Shown: positions 1 through 10,901 of the stretch, in pieces
Position numbering within the stretch: the stretch's first letter is position 1
Layout: each line of letters opens with the position of its first letter
DNA from: Pyrenopolyporus hunteri
Taxonomy: Eukaryota; Ascomycota; Sordariomycetes; Xylariales; Hypoxylaceae
DNA length: 64,000 nucleotides
Reading direction: 5' to 3'
Assembly (NCBI GenBank): GCA_902806595.1
Contig: CADCXC010000044.1
Coordinates: 806,001 to 870,000 of the forward strand
Translations under genes and position numbers: made by a program
The notes under the pieces: generated by a model
Seen by the model: the letters and a program-made list of their open reading frames with translations, nothing else
Databases searched by the model: none
Told to the model about the DNA's origin: nothing

Positions 1-2655
1 CACCGGCTTTCGTGCCCCTGGCGTCGTCACTTGCATGGTCACCGATCCTGTGTTGGATTGGTGCTTTCTAGGTACCCAGTCAGGGGAAGTGTTCGCGTAT
101 GATCTTGACCGGGAACGTATGTCGCAATTTCGACTCCCTAATTTTTGGGCCGAGAAGGACCCCAGAGCTAGGGCTATCGCCTTGGTCTCGATGCAGCTAC
201 ATCCACGCGATATAGGCAAGCTGTTGATAGCCTACACACATGGCGTAGTGGTTTACTCGTTCAAGCAGAACGTACCGAATAAATTCTTCGAGTATCAAGT
301 CCCTCCGGGCGCCCCTGGAGGTTCGTGTCAAGTTGTCGAGTCTATGAGGAGACCGAAGGTCACGCATGCATTATGGCATCCTACCGGTACATTCATTCTG
401 ACCGCTCACGACGATGGAAGCTTGGTTTTCTGGGATTCGAAGGACGGGCGTGTGGTAATGGCGCGAACTCTCTATGACACCAACGTCGACCAGCCCGTGC
501 CAAACCCGGGATCCTCGGACCCTAAGCATCCATACGTGCGCATTGCTTGGTGCTGCAAGCAGAACCCGGAGGATAGCGGCCTACTCATTGCTGGAGGCCA
601 GAAGCTGGATCAACCATCCAATGGACTAACCTTTATTGATCTTGGCATTACGCCTAACTATGCTACTTCATCGTGGCAGATACTATCGGATTATCTGAAA
701 GGAAAAAGTCAGAATACTCTGGAAACACCGGTGGGAGTAGGCATTGCGAATTTCTCCCTGATACCGCGTCTGTCGCCTCATTTCGCAGGTGCTCAAGACC
801 CTATTGCCATAATGACCCTACTATCATCCGGGGAGATTCTCACTCTGAGTTTCCCAAGCGGCTACCCCATTTCGCCGACGAACCAGTTTCATCCGTCCGT
901 ATCGTTTGTCCATCCGTTCGCGACGAAATTTGAAGTAGCCATACTCGATCGCGCTAGATGGCTCGGTATGGTGGAGAAGAGAAGCCAAGGCGAGCCGTTG
1001 TTGAAGGGGGGCGCTGAGGCACCACGGCCTCGCCGGCGATTTGAGGGGAGGACTATCATCCAAGTTGCGCACGCGGATAGCACCATACGAATATGGGACG
1101 TGGGTCACGGTGACGAGATAGAGAACCCTTCGCAGCTTCAAGTCGATGTTGCTAGGGCTCTTGACCGTTATGAGGACGTTGATATTACGGCCATGACACT
1201 GGCTTCTACTACTGGCGAATTTGCTGTTGGTACGAGTAAAGGCGAAGTCATCATCTACCGGTGGGGTGGTAACCAGTACTTTGGCAAACCCCCGGATCAA
1301 CATATTGAATCCAACCCCGGCGGGATCACCAATATTAGTACGAGGGCGGAACCATCTTTAAAGAGTGGATTGCAGCCGCTCGCATTGTACGAAATGATGC
1401 AAGGGCCGATAACCGCTATAAAGGCTTCAGATGCAGGGTTCCTTGCTATCGGGTCCGAGAATGGCTTCATAAGCATCATTGATCTTCGAGGACCCTCGGT
1501 GATGTTCCAAGCATCAGTGACCGAGTTTATCAAACAGGAGAAGCGATCTTCTTTCCTCAGGGGCCGCTCTAGTGCGTCAACGAATAAAGAGTGGCCTGTG
1601 GCCATTGAGTTTGGCGTCATGACTCTCGACGAAGATAAATATTCCAGCATATGCTGCTTCGCTGGGACGAATTTGGGAAAGGTCATCACATTCAAGCTCC
1701 TACCGTCTGGTAACGGGTACACTGCTAAACTAGCGGGAGTGGCGAACTTCAACGACAAGGTAGTGTCCATATCTCCTATAGTCGCGGATACCGGAAAACC
1801 TGCCCTTGCTACGGGCCCGGCGGTTGCCGGACTCCGAGAAGGCAAACATGTCAATGGCTTGCTTGTAGTCGGTAAGTGACCTGTCTGATATTAATATGTA
1901 GGCAAACGCTGACCCTTATCATAGTCACTCAGAGTGAAATACGCATCTTCAAGCCTGCTACTTCTAAAGGAGCATCGAAATCCTTCGACGACTACCTGTG
2001 CAACGCAGCAGCGGTAACTGAGTTTGAAGTACATGGGATGGCCTTGGTTGGTGTATTTGGAGACCTAACGACGAGAGCCTTTAGCCTGCCGGGCCTCAAG
2101 GAACTTGGAAGCTACCCGCTCCCTATGATGGACGGAAGCCGGGCTAGTAGCGCTATGGTGACGGAGGATGGTGATGTATTCTGCTGGACAGGACCCTCCG
2201 AAATTGCAATTCTTCAGGTATGGGGTACTGGCAAAGAATTGGAGAACACGGCCGACAAGCTCGTCAATCCTGACCTTGAGATACCTCCAAGGCCCACTAT
2301 CTCAAATGTGCAATGGATATCGGGTACTCAGTATGTCACGCCGACGGATCTGGACCTCCTGATCGGTGGGCCCGATCGGCCCCCTAGCAAGAGGATGATT
2401 TCTGCAACGGCAGCGATGGAGCGCGAAGCTAGGGCGGGCACTAGTTCGGGCTATTCAGGACCTGCCAGCCAAGAAGGCTGGGGCGAATATCTTACAAGGC
2501 AACTTAATGAACGGACGGAGAAACTCAACCTCATGAACGACAGCTTGGATACCGCAGCGGACGCGAGTCAGAAGTGGGCCGACGACGTTGGGAAACTCGT
2601 GGGTCAACAGAAGCGGAAAATGATATTTGGGAGCCTTACGAGCAAGTTCCTTTAG
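1..2655 (+). CDS. Sro7/Lgl/tomosyn-type WD40 protein, 5' truncated
   Basis: Exons <1-1871 and 1925-2655, with a 53-bp intron (gtaagt donor, gctgac branch, atag acceptor); the reading frame is open from base 2, so the start lies upstream. The visible part is about 867 residues. It opens with VLDWCFLGTQSGEVFAYDLDR and continues with many WD40-like blades (HALWHPTGTFILTAHDDGSL; VAHADSTIRIWDVGHG). The last 60 residues form an R-SNARE-like heptad region (LNERTEKLNLMNDSLDTA...) just before the stop. This is the layout of yeast Sro7/Sro77, animal Lgl and tomosyn, which bind the t-SNARE Sec9/SNAP25 and the Rab Sec4 to promote exocyst-dependent vesicle fusion at the plasma membrane. The family call rests on the N-terminal blade motif, the double propeller length and the SNARE-like tail. 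No frame break is seen. Confidence 0.88.
1872..1924 (+). other. spliceosomal intron in the Sro7-like gene
   Basis: 53 bp, gtaagt...gctgac...atag. Removing it joins residue-level blade sequence LLVV to VTQSEIRIF in frame (phase 1). Without splicing the frame stops at 1877-1879. Confidence 0.85.
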
Positions 2656-3210
2656 ATTGTACGTTTCTATTTCTATTCTCTGGACCATGCTTTTAGTGCT
2701 TGAGATATCAAGTATGCTGGAGTTACAAGACAGGTAGGCTGGTAAATATATTCCCAATGCCGTCAGCGACGCATGAGCTAGGTACTCCTATGATCGATAA
2801 ACCACTTTACTTTCAATACAGAGAATTTACGACCCCAAGCCCCATATATCGTGATGCGACATACATTGAGTTGGAGATGCGGCTCACGCTGTCGCGCTGC
2901 CCGGTCGACTTTATCCTCCGACGGTAGATCTCCTGCATTCTGCCGCAAATGAACGACTCAATCAGGCAATTCTGTACCCGGCCTAAGAGAACCGACTGCA
3001 GGTTCTAATTGCTTCTCTATATTGCTCCCCTGGATATCTGGCGTACACAAGCGGTAATTGGTTCCGACCTGGGCCATTGAATGATGTGATCACTAGCTTC
3101 AAAAGAAATATAACCTTGCCCCCGTCTTTGGTTTCTTCTAAACTCTACTAGTTTACTCATGGCCCCTGAGGTTGAATTATAGTGAGAGATAGTATATAGC
3201 AATCGACAGG
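2656..3210. other. intergenic spacer
   Basis: Holds the 3' flank of the Sro7-like gene and the upstream region of the beta-glucosidase gene. Only short ORFs without family features are present. No repeat or RNA gene was recognised. Confidence 0.6.
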
Positions 3211-6097
3211 ATGCGGATCTCAGCAGCGGCTCTCCTCTCCCTGGCTGCGGGTGCCAGCGCCCAGAAAGCTACGTTCGAGCCCTCGTACCCTTCGCCTTGG
3301 GGAACGGGCGGCCCCGGATGGGACGAGGCGTATGAAAAAGCGCGCGAGTTCGTCAGCAAGCTCACTCTGCTGGAAAAGGTCAATCTGACGACCGGCACGG
3401 GCAATCAAGCGGACCTGTGCACGGGTAATACGGGCTCGGTGCCTAGACTCAATTTCCGCCACTTATGTCTCCAGGATGGGCCGGTGGGAGTGCGGTATAG
3501 TAAGTTGATATTCCGGAGGCCAAACCGAGAGTAGAGGAGGAAAGGGGGTTGGGGTGCAAAATATGGAATCGGTTTGCTGGTTTAGGGGAATATGTTAATT
3601 GACTCTTGTTGGTAGCCGACCTCAACTCCGTGTTCCCGGCTGGCATCACCGCCGCAGCAACTTGGTCGCGCTCTCTCCTCCGGCGGCGGGGCGAGGCAAT
3701 CGGCCAGGAATTTGTTGGTAAAGGAATCGGTGAGCAGCCCTGCCCCTAATCCGCAGTCTTCCACCCTCCACTTCCACCCCCTATACCACCTCAACTAACC
3801 CCCTCCCCACCCCAACCCAGACATTCACCTCGGCCCCGTCGTCGGGCCCCTAGGCCGCGACCCGGCGGGCGGGCGGAACTTCGAAGCCTTCGGGCCGGAT
3901 CCGTACCTGAGCGGGGTGGCGGTGGCGGAGACGGTGGCGGGCGCGCAGGGCGCGGGCGTCGTCGCCAGCGTCAAGCACTACGTGCTCAACGAGCAGGAGC
4001 ACTTCCGCAGCGGCATCAGCAGCAACCTCGACGACAAGACCATGCACGAGGTCTACCTGTGGCCGTTCGCCGACGCGGTCCGCGCGGGGGTCGCGAGCGT
4101 CATGTGCTCGTATAATCAGATTAATAATACCTTCGCGTGCGAGAATTCGTACGTGCTGAATAAGTTGCTGAAGAATGAGTTGGGGTTTCAGGGTTTTGGT
4201 GAGTTTTCTCCCCCCTTTTTTTTCTTCGTTGCCCCGCCCCCTTTTTGAGAAGGCGAGGGCGTAGTTGTTTGAGAGGTTATATGTGGCTTATCAAATTCCG
4301 GTTTAGTTGTTACCGATTGGGGTGCACACCATAGCACCGTTGCTAGCGCGCTCGCGGGCCTGGATATGTCGATGCCAGGCGAGGGCTTCGGGACCGGGAA
4401 TACTTACGGAACTTTCTGGGGCGGGGCTTTGACCGAAGCGGTGCTGAGCGGCGCGATTCCGCAGTGGCGGCTCGACGACATGGTCATCCGCATCATGGCT
4501 GCTTTCTACAAGGTCGGGCGGGACGCGAAGCAGGTCGATATCAACTACTCCTCTTGGACGTACGAGACCGAGGATTACCGATATTGGGCGGCGAAGATGG
4601 GGAAGACGACGGTGAATAAGCATGTCGATGTGCAGGCGGACCATGGCAAACTTATCCGCGAGATTGGCGCGAAGGGGACGGTTTTGCTTAAGAATGTTGG
4701 GAAGGCATTGCCCCTGAACAAGCCTGAGAGTATCGCGGTGATTGGTGAAGACGCGCAGGATAATCCCGACGGGCCCAACGGCTGCGTGGATCGAATTTGC
4801 AATAACGGGACGCTGGCTATGGGCTGGGGCTCGGCAACGGCGGAATACCCCTATTTGATTTCGCCAGCTACCGCTCTCGAGAAGCAAGCGGAAGCTGACG
4901 GGACGGCTTTTACGAATGTTAAGGGGAACTTTGACCTCGATGCTGCGAAAGCGGCCGCGAGTAATGCGTCCGTTGCCATTGTGTTCGCCAACGCGAATTC
5001 GGGAGAGGGGTACACGACGCTTGACGGCAACTTTGGCGATCGGAATAATCTGACGCTTTGGAAGGGCGGCGATGAACTGATCAAGGCAGTTTCGTCTGTC
5101 AACCCGAATACCGTGGTTGTAATCCACAGCGTCGGCCCGGTTTTGATCGACCATATCAAAACGAACCCCAACGTCACTGCAATTGTCTGGGCAGGCCTCC
5201 CGGCCCAAGAGTCAGGCAACGCACTAACGGATGTACTCTACGGGAAAGTAAACCCCCAGGGCAGAACACCCTTCACATGGGGAAAGGCAGCAGATGACTG
5301 GGGAGTCAAGATCCTATTTAACTCGAGCTCGCCCACGCCGCAGCAGGATTTCGCCGAGGGCGTCTTCATCGACTACCGGTACTTTGACCGGGAGGAGATC
5401 GAGCCGAGCTTCGAGTTCGGCTTCGGGCTCAGCTACACCAACTTCACGTACTCAAACATAACGGCCGAGCTCCAGGGTGGCGGGATTTACGTACCAGCTA
5501 GCGGGAGCACGCCGCCAGCACCGACCTATGGCGAGGTAGATACTGATCCGAAGAATGCGCTGACGCCGGAGGGCTTCTCGAAGATACCGCGGTTCATCTA
5601 TCCGTATATTAATAATGCGAATATCCCGAACACGACCGTAGATGCACCCCCTGGTAGTCTAAATTCGTCCGCGCAGCCTATCTTGCCGGCGGGAGGCCCG
5701 TCAGGTGGCAATCCGAACCTGTACAAGGTGCTGTACGTAATTAGCGCAAATATCACCAACAGCGGAGACGTCGCTGGGACTGAGATCGCTCAGCTTGTAA
5801 GTATCTACCTACTAACTTCATCCATCGCCTTGTCGCGCGCGCTGTTCTGTCTAACGCGTCTTCTAGTACATATCGCACGGCGGGCCGGAGCCGAAGGTCG
5901 TGCTGCGCGGCTTCGACGAGGTGTATCTAGAGCCGGGCGAGACGAAGACGGTGGCCTTCAACGTGACGTTCCGCGACTTGAGCAACTGGAACTCTGAAGC
6001 CGAGGATTGGCGTTTGACTGGCTACCCGAAGACGGCGTATGTCGGGGCGAGCTCGAGGGATCTTAGGCTGGAGAGGATTCTACCGCTCCCGAGGTGA
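3211..6097 (+). CDS. secreted GH3 beta-glucosidase
   Basis: Five exons: 3211-3499, 3616-3729, 3821-4198, 4307-5796, 5867-6097; all junctions keep frame (introns 116, 91, 108, 70 bp) and give 833 aa. An 18-residue signal peptide (MRISAAALLSLAAGASAQ) marks it as secreted. The GH3 N-domain shows LQDGPVGVRY, the FPAGITAAATW strand, RNFEAFGPDPYLSG, the VKHYVLNEQEH substrate loop and the nucleophile aspartate at about residue 264 (VVTDWGAHHS, then LAGLDMSMPG). The (alpha/beta)6 domain (GTVLLKNVGKALPLN) and the C-terminal fibronectin-III-like domain (AQLYISHGGPEPKVVLRGF) follow. Length and order match fungal BglA/Bgl1 enzymes that hydrolyse cellobiose and other beta-glucosides during cellulose use. 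All expected motifs are intact, so it should be active; substrate preference cannot be read from sequence. Confidence 0.93.
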
Positions 6098-6682
6098 GGA
6101 TCCATGATTTGTTAGCTGAGCTGAACTTTTACTCGTGTGGCGGTCTTCGGTGGCTAGGGATATAGCATGCTGAGGCAGATCCTACGTGGATCTTTGAATT
6201 ACGCCTTTCATGTCTAAACTCGCTTATAAGTTCAAACGGCATATTCTTGCTATCTTTGGCTATTGCTAATTAATCCCTCGTATACTTCTACGCTATGGAA
6301 TAAACGCTGATATCTGAACTGTTGAATCAAATCCGTTGCGCCCAGTCGCCCCTTAGAATATGCTTAACCCCATCCTTACCCTAGCCTAACCCCAACCCTA
6401 ACCCCAACTTAACCCCTACCGGAATGCTGACCCTAACCCTAACCCCACCCCCTTTTCGAATCCCCGCCGATACTCCGTTAAGAAAAATGTATCTCTTACC
6501 GATAATTATGTCGAACGGCTTTTTGCGAATACTCTCTCGGAGGCGTATGTATCGCTCGCCCAAGCTATCTCGGACGCATGAGGTGCGTGAACATGAAGAG
6601 AACGTGCGTGCCGAAGAAGTTGTCTTCTTGCTGGCAAGCGGCGACCGTCACTTTCCAGATCCTCGCGTTGTTCAACTCCGCT
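6098..6682. other. intergenic spacer with degenerate telomere-like tract
   Basis: Downstream flank of the beta-glucosidase gene. Besides the C-rich telomere-like repeat listed separately, it has overlapping short ORFs on both strands with no recognised family. A minus-strand open frame at 6565-6780 has no ATG and no acceptor that matches a neighbouring donor. Confidence 0.5.
6363..6452 (-). repeat. degenerate interstitial telomere-like repeat
   Basis: About 90 bp of CCCTAA-like units on the plus strand (TTAGGG-like on minus): two perfect adjacent CCCTAA units within gaccctaaccctaacccc, plus variants such as ccctagcctaacccc and cccaaccctaacccc. TTAGGG is the usual telomeric repeat of filamentous ascomycetes. 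The copies are imperfect and lie between ordinary genes, so this is an interstitial remnant and not a chromosome end. Confidence 0.7.
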
Positions 6683-7352
6683 CTATATTCCGCGAGCATC
6701 TTTTCCTGCCCGTCTACGAACGGGTTCCCCCTGGAGAGCTCCGCCCAGCCGCGGCGGTTCGGGAAGCTGGTGTCCGTCAATATTTAGCATCGAGGCGGGA
6801 AGAGCTGTTATGTGGGGAAATAGGGGGTTCTGGTTAGGCAGTTCTACGTACTTGGGGGACGTTAGCAGTGGTGCTAAGACTGGATGATTGCGATGCGGTA
6901 TTGGATGGGGCCGGTTCGCTGTCAGGGGCACATACCAAATCTTCCGTTACAACGCCGGTATTTGGGAGGGACCGCCCTTTGGCGGCCAACGCGGCCTGGA
7001 TACAGTTGGATGCGTCCGTGTTAGTGATGAAGCAGACTCCGATTTTCTGGAGGGTAGCGAGATTTACTCCGGCATCCCTGAGGTTGTCCATAATCATATC
7101 TCTGTGTTTCATCTGCGGCTGTCGCATGACGGCCGTGTTGACGCTGGTGCAAATGTAGGCAAAGTTGTCGACTGATACGCTGTATTCGGATACACTATAT
7201 CGGCCGAAATGGATTTTTAGATGGCGCCACGAGGCCTGGCCTCTGTATTCAATCTCCATCATAGTCATGATATCTTCAAACCAAGGAGGTTCGTAGTCCT
7301 CGATTCTCCCCATACCATATCGTCTGATAGTAGTGTTGTGTGAGGATGACAT
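6683..7352 (-). CDS. hypothetical protein, two-exon model
   Basis: Exon 1 is 7352-6852 (167 codons from ATG) and exon 2 is 6766-6683, joined by an 85-bp intron with a gtacgt donor, a gctaaat branch and a ccag acceptor, giving 194 aa. The protein starts MSSSHNTTIRRYGMGRIEDY and has an aromatic, Met-rich N-terminal half and a Ser/Thr/Pro-rich tail. There is no signal peptide, membrane segment or family motif I recognise. A competing open frame runs on the plus strand (6868-7175), so coding status is uncertain. It could also be the 3' part of a longer gene including the open frame at 7456-7791. Confidence 0.33.
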
Positions 7353-9239
7353 GATGCTTCGCTACGATAATGTGGAAAGGCTATATTCGGCTCAGAATGA
7401 TAGGGTTGGCGTAAGATACCTAGGTACGTCTGAAGGAACTGGATCTCATGGGTGTTCATCTGTGCCCAATGCAAAGAGTAAACGCATGTATTCTCGATGC
7501 TGGCTGGATTGAACGTTGGAAGTGACGGTGCGCAAACATACCTAATGCTCTTTGGGTCCTGCCGGTTCTTTTCGCCCGCAGTCCGGTTCCAGCACCCAGG
7601 CTGAAGCTGAGGTGTAGTTTATGTATGCCATCATTTGCTTCGCGTAGTTTCCTTGAGTCATCGCATGGACTCATGGACGTCGAGGTGGAGGGAACACTTG
7701 TGGACTCCTGGTGATTCCTGGTGTAATTACACATGCCGGCTTCTTCAAAGGGTTGTGCATTGTCGTACCATGTTGGCATCAGGTACTCCATGATCGCACC
7801 TGAATTATGTCATGACGCGTGCTGTGGTCTGGGTTACTTACCCTGTCGTGTTTGTGTGGTAATTGCTTGAACGAACATTCCCAAGAAGGGAAGTGTCTAA
7901 CATACGCCGATATAGTAGGAGAAAATCTCCAGGTTTTGGGTAATCAAAAGAGGTGCGCTATTTCTTGGAACTTCTAGAACGGTGCTCGGGCAACAGGAAG
8001 GATGGGAAATGAGTAGCATAGGGCGTTGAGGAAGGAGAGACGGGAGAACATAGTTGTGGTTAAGGGGCCGATAGAGAAAAATAAAGGAAGGGAGAAAAAA
8101 AGGTCAAAAAAAGCTCAGCTCGGGGTCGAACCCAGAACCTACGAAAAACCACTTTGAATAACTCGTAGTGTCAAGTCACGGTTGGCGCATACCGGTCCAC
8201 CATATGAGCTACCGGTGTGGTTTTCTCTAGCCTCCTGTCACCCAGGGATACGTCCTTTTGCGGGGTCGGCTGGACGTTTGTCTTTTATTTCATATTATAT
8301 GCTTGATTCTTACCTTGGTACGTACTTTTGAGTACTTGATGGTTGGTTGCCTAGGAGCCGGAGCCGTCGGCTACATCCAGCGACAGAGTCTGGGTATAGG
8401 GGGACGACTAGTACCGTTATCTAGACGATATGGCGAGGCTAAACCTCTTTGCTGTGCCATCGAGCCTACATCACGCCTGAGTTGATGCGCGAGGCTAGAT
8501 AGCAACACTCTATTAACTATTATTAATACAACTTCGGCGTGGGTATAGGGACTCTTGCGGTGCTGAATGATATTCTGGCCCTTCCGTCGCTATGCTATTG
8601 GACCCGTGTGGTTTAATCTGATGTACGTTAACCGCGTCTCCTGGTTAGCCTTTCCCCCGTCTAAGAAGCTACAACTCCGTTCATTGACTCTACTCTTGAC
8701 CCCAATCTTTACCAATAGAACACCAGATGACCCGCCATGAATAATTAAGTTGAGTTCCAGCGACCAAAGTATGCTGTACTATTGCTTTAGTAATTCCCTA
8801 CCGCAGACGCCCCCTATTCTCGTAGCTAATCTTCCTTAGGTTAGTAATGCTTAAAAGTATGTATACCCTAACAAACCTTATGGTTCCCTAACTACTGACC
8901 CGAGTAAAGGGAAGTCCGATAAGGCCGTAGGTAATATCTAACAATAATGTGGTTTTGTACATTATGGATTTGAATGCCTTGTTCCTAGACAATATTTCTA
9001 AACAAAAGCGTTGTATACGCTTCCCTATTGTAATGGACAATGGCGTCTTTCACTTGTCCATTTGATGGAAGATATTGTTTCGTAAAGCTACTCATTGATG
9101 GTAATTGTAGCCTAACCTATATGAACCTAGAGACCCCCAACGGAAGCGTACCGAAAACCTTGGGCCATTTCAAATCAATCACGTCAAGCGCCATTGGGAA
9201 GGCATTTATCTTAGAACTTTAAGTTTCAGAATTTTCAAT
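7353..9239. other. gene-poor spacer
   Basis: Contains an open minus-strand frame at 7456-7791 (111 codons, Ser/Thr-rich start, no domain), the tRNA-like relic at 8112-8215 and small ORFs with no recognisable product. From about 8500 to 9000 the DNA is AT-leaning and dense with stops in all frames. Nothing else can be supported. Confidence 0.5.
8112..8215 (-). tRNA. tRNA-like relic (A box, B box, oligo-T)
   Basis: Read on the minus strand it has an A-box-like TAGCTCATATGGTGGA, a B-box-like GGGTTCGACCCC about 75 nt later, and a run of seven T directly after the 3' end (GAGCTGAGC then T7), which looks like a Pol III terminator. However, the 5' segment does not pair with the 3' acceptor-like segment, the D stem is not restored, and the T stem has a G-G mismatch, so no cloverleaf folds by hand. 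Best read as a tRNA pseudogene or a tRNA-derived SINE head. Confidence 0.35.
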
Positions 9240-9575
9240 ATGCGTTTCCCAAAGGTACTCACTTTCACCCGGACGATTTTGCTGGTCATTATCTCCGCCG
9301 CGCTGGTACTGGGTCAGCCTACGAACATAACCGGCTATAATCAGACGCATGCACACAACTGTAGCATCTACCATAGTATTTCTATCTGCAACTGCACGGT
9401 TGGCTTGGGTCAGGGCGGTCCGCCTGCAGCCTCTATGGGTTTCGTCGGCCAGGAGCAAAACTCGACCGTCCCAGCCTACACTAACGCTGGTAGTTCTCAT
9501 AACTATACGTCTACGAATAAGGTTGCTGCTGCTGCCTTAACTCTTAGCATGCTGGTAGGGGGGCTGTTTTTGTAA
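9240..9575 (+). CDS. small secreted, probably GPI-anchored protein (111 aa)
   Basis: Single exon from ATG. An N-terminal hydrophobic segment (residues about 11-25, TILLVIISAALVLG) followed by Q-P looks like a signal peptide. The short mature part carries several N-glycosylation sequons (NIT, NQT, NCS, NCT, NST, NYT) and a paired-cysteine patch (CSIYHSISICNC). It ends in a small-residue region followed by an uncharged hydrophobic tail (VAAAALTLSMLVGGLFL) reaching the stop, the expected form of a GPI-attachment signal. No enzyme domain is present. Likely a cell-surface mannoprotein-like peptide; the function is unknown. It has clean flanks with no neighbour within 600 bp. Confidence 0.7.
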   Translation: MRFPKVLTFTRTILLVIISAALVLGQPTNITGYNQTHAHNCSIYHSISICNCTVGLGQGGPPAASMGFVGQEQNSTVPAYTNAGSSHNYTSTNKVAAAALTLSMLVGGLFL

Positions 9576-10194
9576 GTGGTTGATGACGGTTCTGACCGGC
9601 AGGTACCTAAGTTAACCTGCGACGTTGGGAGGAGATTGATATATATAATCTCTAGGCTGTAAGGCATACTGAGGTACTTATTTTTGGCTTGGTTAAATAT
9701 ATATATATATATATAAATTCTAGGAGCTGCTGGCCGGCAGGATGTGAAGATATTTGTCCACAAGGGGTGGCCTTTTCATTAGTACCTACCTATGTAATAG
9801 CCGGCTTATCTTGAGCTTTCCTTAATATTGATAATTTTCAACAATTTCCCACTGAGGTGAGTGATACGCTTAAAAGTGAGCGAATCGACGTCATTGTTCT
9901 AGTTACTGGTTCGGATGCATGTCATCTAGGTGGTTATACACGACAGTGATAAGGGGGACTTAGCACGCCAGTGCCCGGACGTTGAGCCCCTATCGACAGA
10001 CAAAGAATGGTTAAACATACCAAAGAATCCGCAATCGGCGGCGGAGGGGTCGATTGATTAGACAAAGGAATATGGAAGTGAGGATCATAGTAACCTACAA
10101 TCTGTAAATAATGGGGCTTTGGTTCGCTTTATACAATCTCCTAAAAGAACAATGCCCATAGTTGGGACTTAGTCGGTTGTCAGATCTCGTAAAC
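9576..10194. other. intergenic spacer with TA microsatellite
   Basis: A perfect (TA)n run lies at about 9697-9716. The rest is AT-leaning sequence with no recognisable gene or RNA. Confidence 0.6.
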
Positions 10195-10901
10195 ATGGAA
10201 GATCCGTTTTACGACGAGGAGATAATCATACGGCTATTGATGGCCCGTTTTACGTTCACAGAGCGCAATTCATTTTCACAATGGCGAGACTTACTAAAGA
10301 TTACTACGGATATCGAGAACATATTATGGGCTATCAGAACGCGCAGGATTTTCCATACCACGGAAGCTCAGCCCTACTCGCTATCTATCAGAGATTCACT
10401 CCTCATGGCTAGAGGCATGACGCAGCGGGCAATGAGAAATGTAGACAGAGGACAGGAGGCGAAATATGCCCACCTGGCTAGCTCGATGGGAAATGAGGCT
10501 GGGAACTGGGGCGTGGAAGTCTTCATAGCCAAAGCCCAGGACATTATGCGGAAGTTGAAAGTATATCGTCTCAAATTGGGACGGGCTACTCCGAACCAGA
10601 CAGTTGATATCTGCAAGGAATTTCAACAGCACCTAAACTGGTTCCTACTCATGGATGACCTATATGAGCCACGGCCTCCATCTTTCTTCCAAAGGTACCC
10701 ATCTGATTGACCTGGTGTTTCAAAGGGAAGAACTCGGCTAATTTACGCAGGGCCCGGCAGTTTTTCTCGTTAAGTGAACTGGAATATTCGTCTCTATTCA
10801 GTCACTTGATATCTGCGGCCCTATGTGGGTTCGTTGCCTGCTTAGGTTTCACGCCCCTCCTGGGGAAATTGGTGGGAGGGTCTAGGTCTTGCCCTCTGTA
10901 G
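10195..10901 (+). CDS. hypothetical protein, unknown family
   Basis: The first in-frame ATG is at 10195 (MEDPFYDEEIIIRLL). An unspliced frame runs to 10710 (171 aa). A plausible splice (exons 10195-10694 and 10751-10901, gtaccc donor, ggctaat branch, cgcag acceptor, 56-bp intron) gives 216 aa and adds a hydrophobic stretch (LISAALCGFVACLGFTPLLG) that could be a membrane segment. The N-terminal 160 residues look helical and charged, with no motif I recognise. The downstream frame 10889-11122 could be a further exon, but I found no frame-compatible donor for it. Confidence 0.42.

Noticed and set aside
824..1854. Minus-strand ORFs 824-1303 and 1297-1854
   Set aside because: Antisense to conserved WD40 blades of the Sro7-like gene; no independent support.
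4303..5208. 301-codon minus-strand ORF
   Set aside because: Lies fully antisense to the GH3 catalytic exon; it has no motifs of its own and is explained by codon bias.
7456..7791. 111-codon minus ORF as first exon of the 6683-7352 gene
   Set aside because: Tested donors and acceptors between 7560 and 7352 do not bring it into the frame of the next ATG without a stop.
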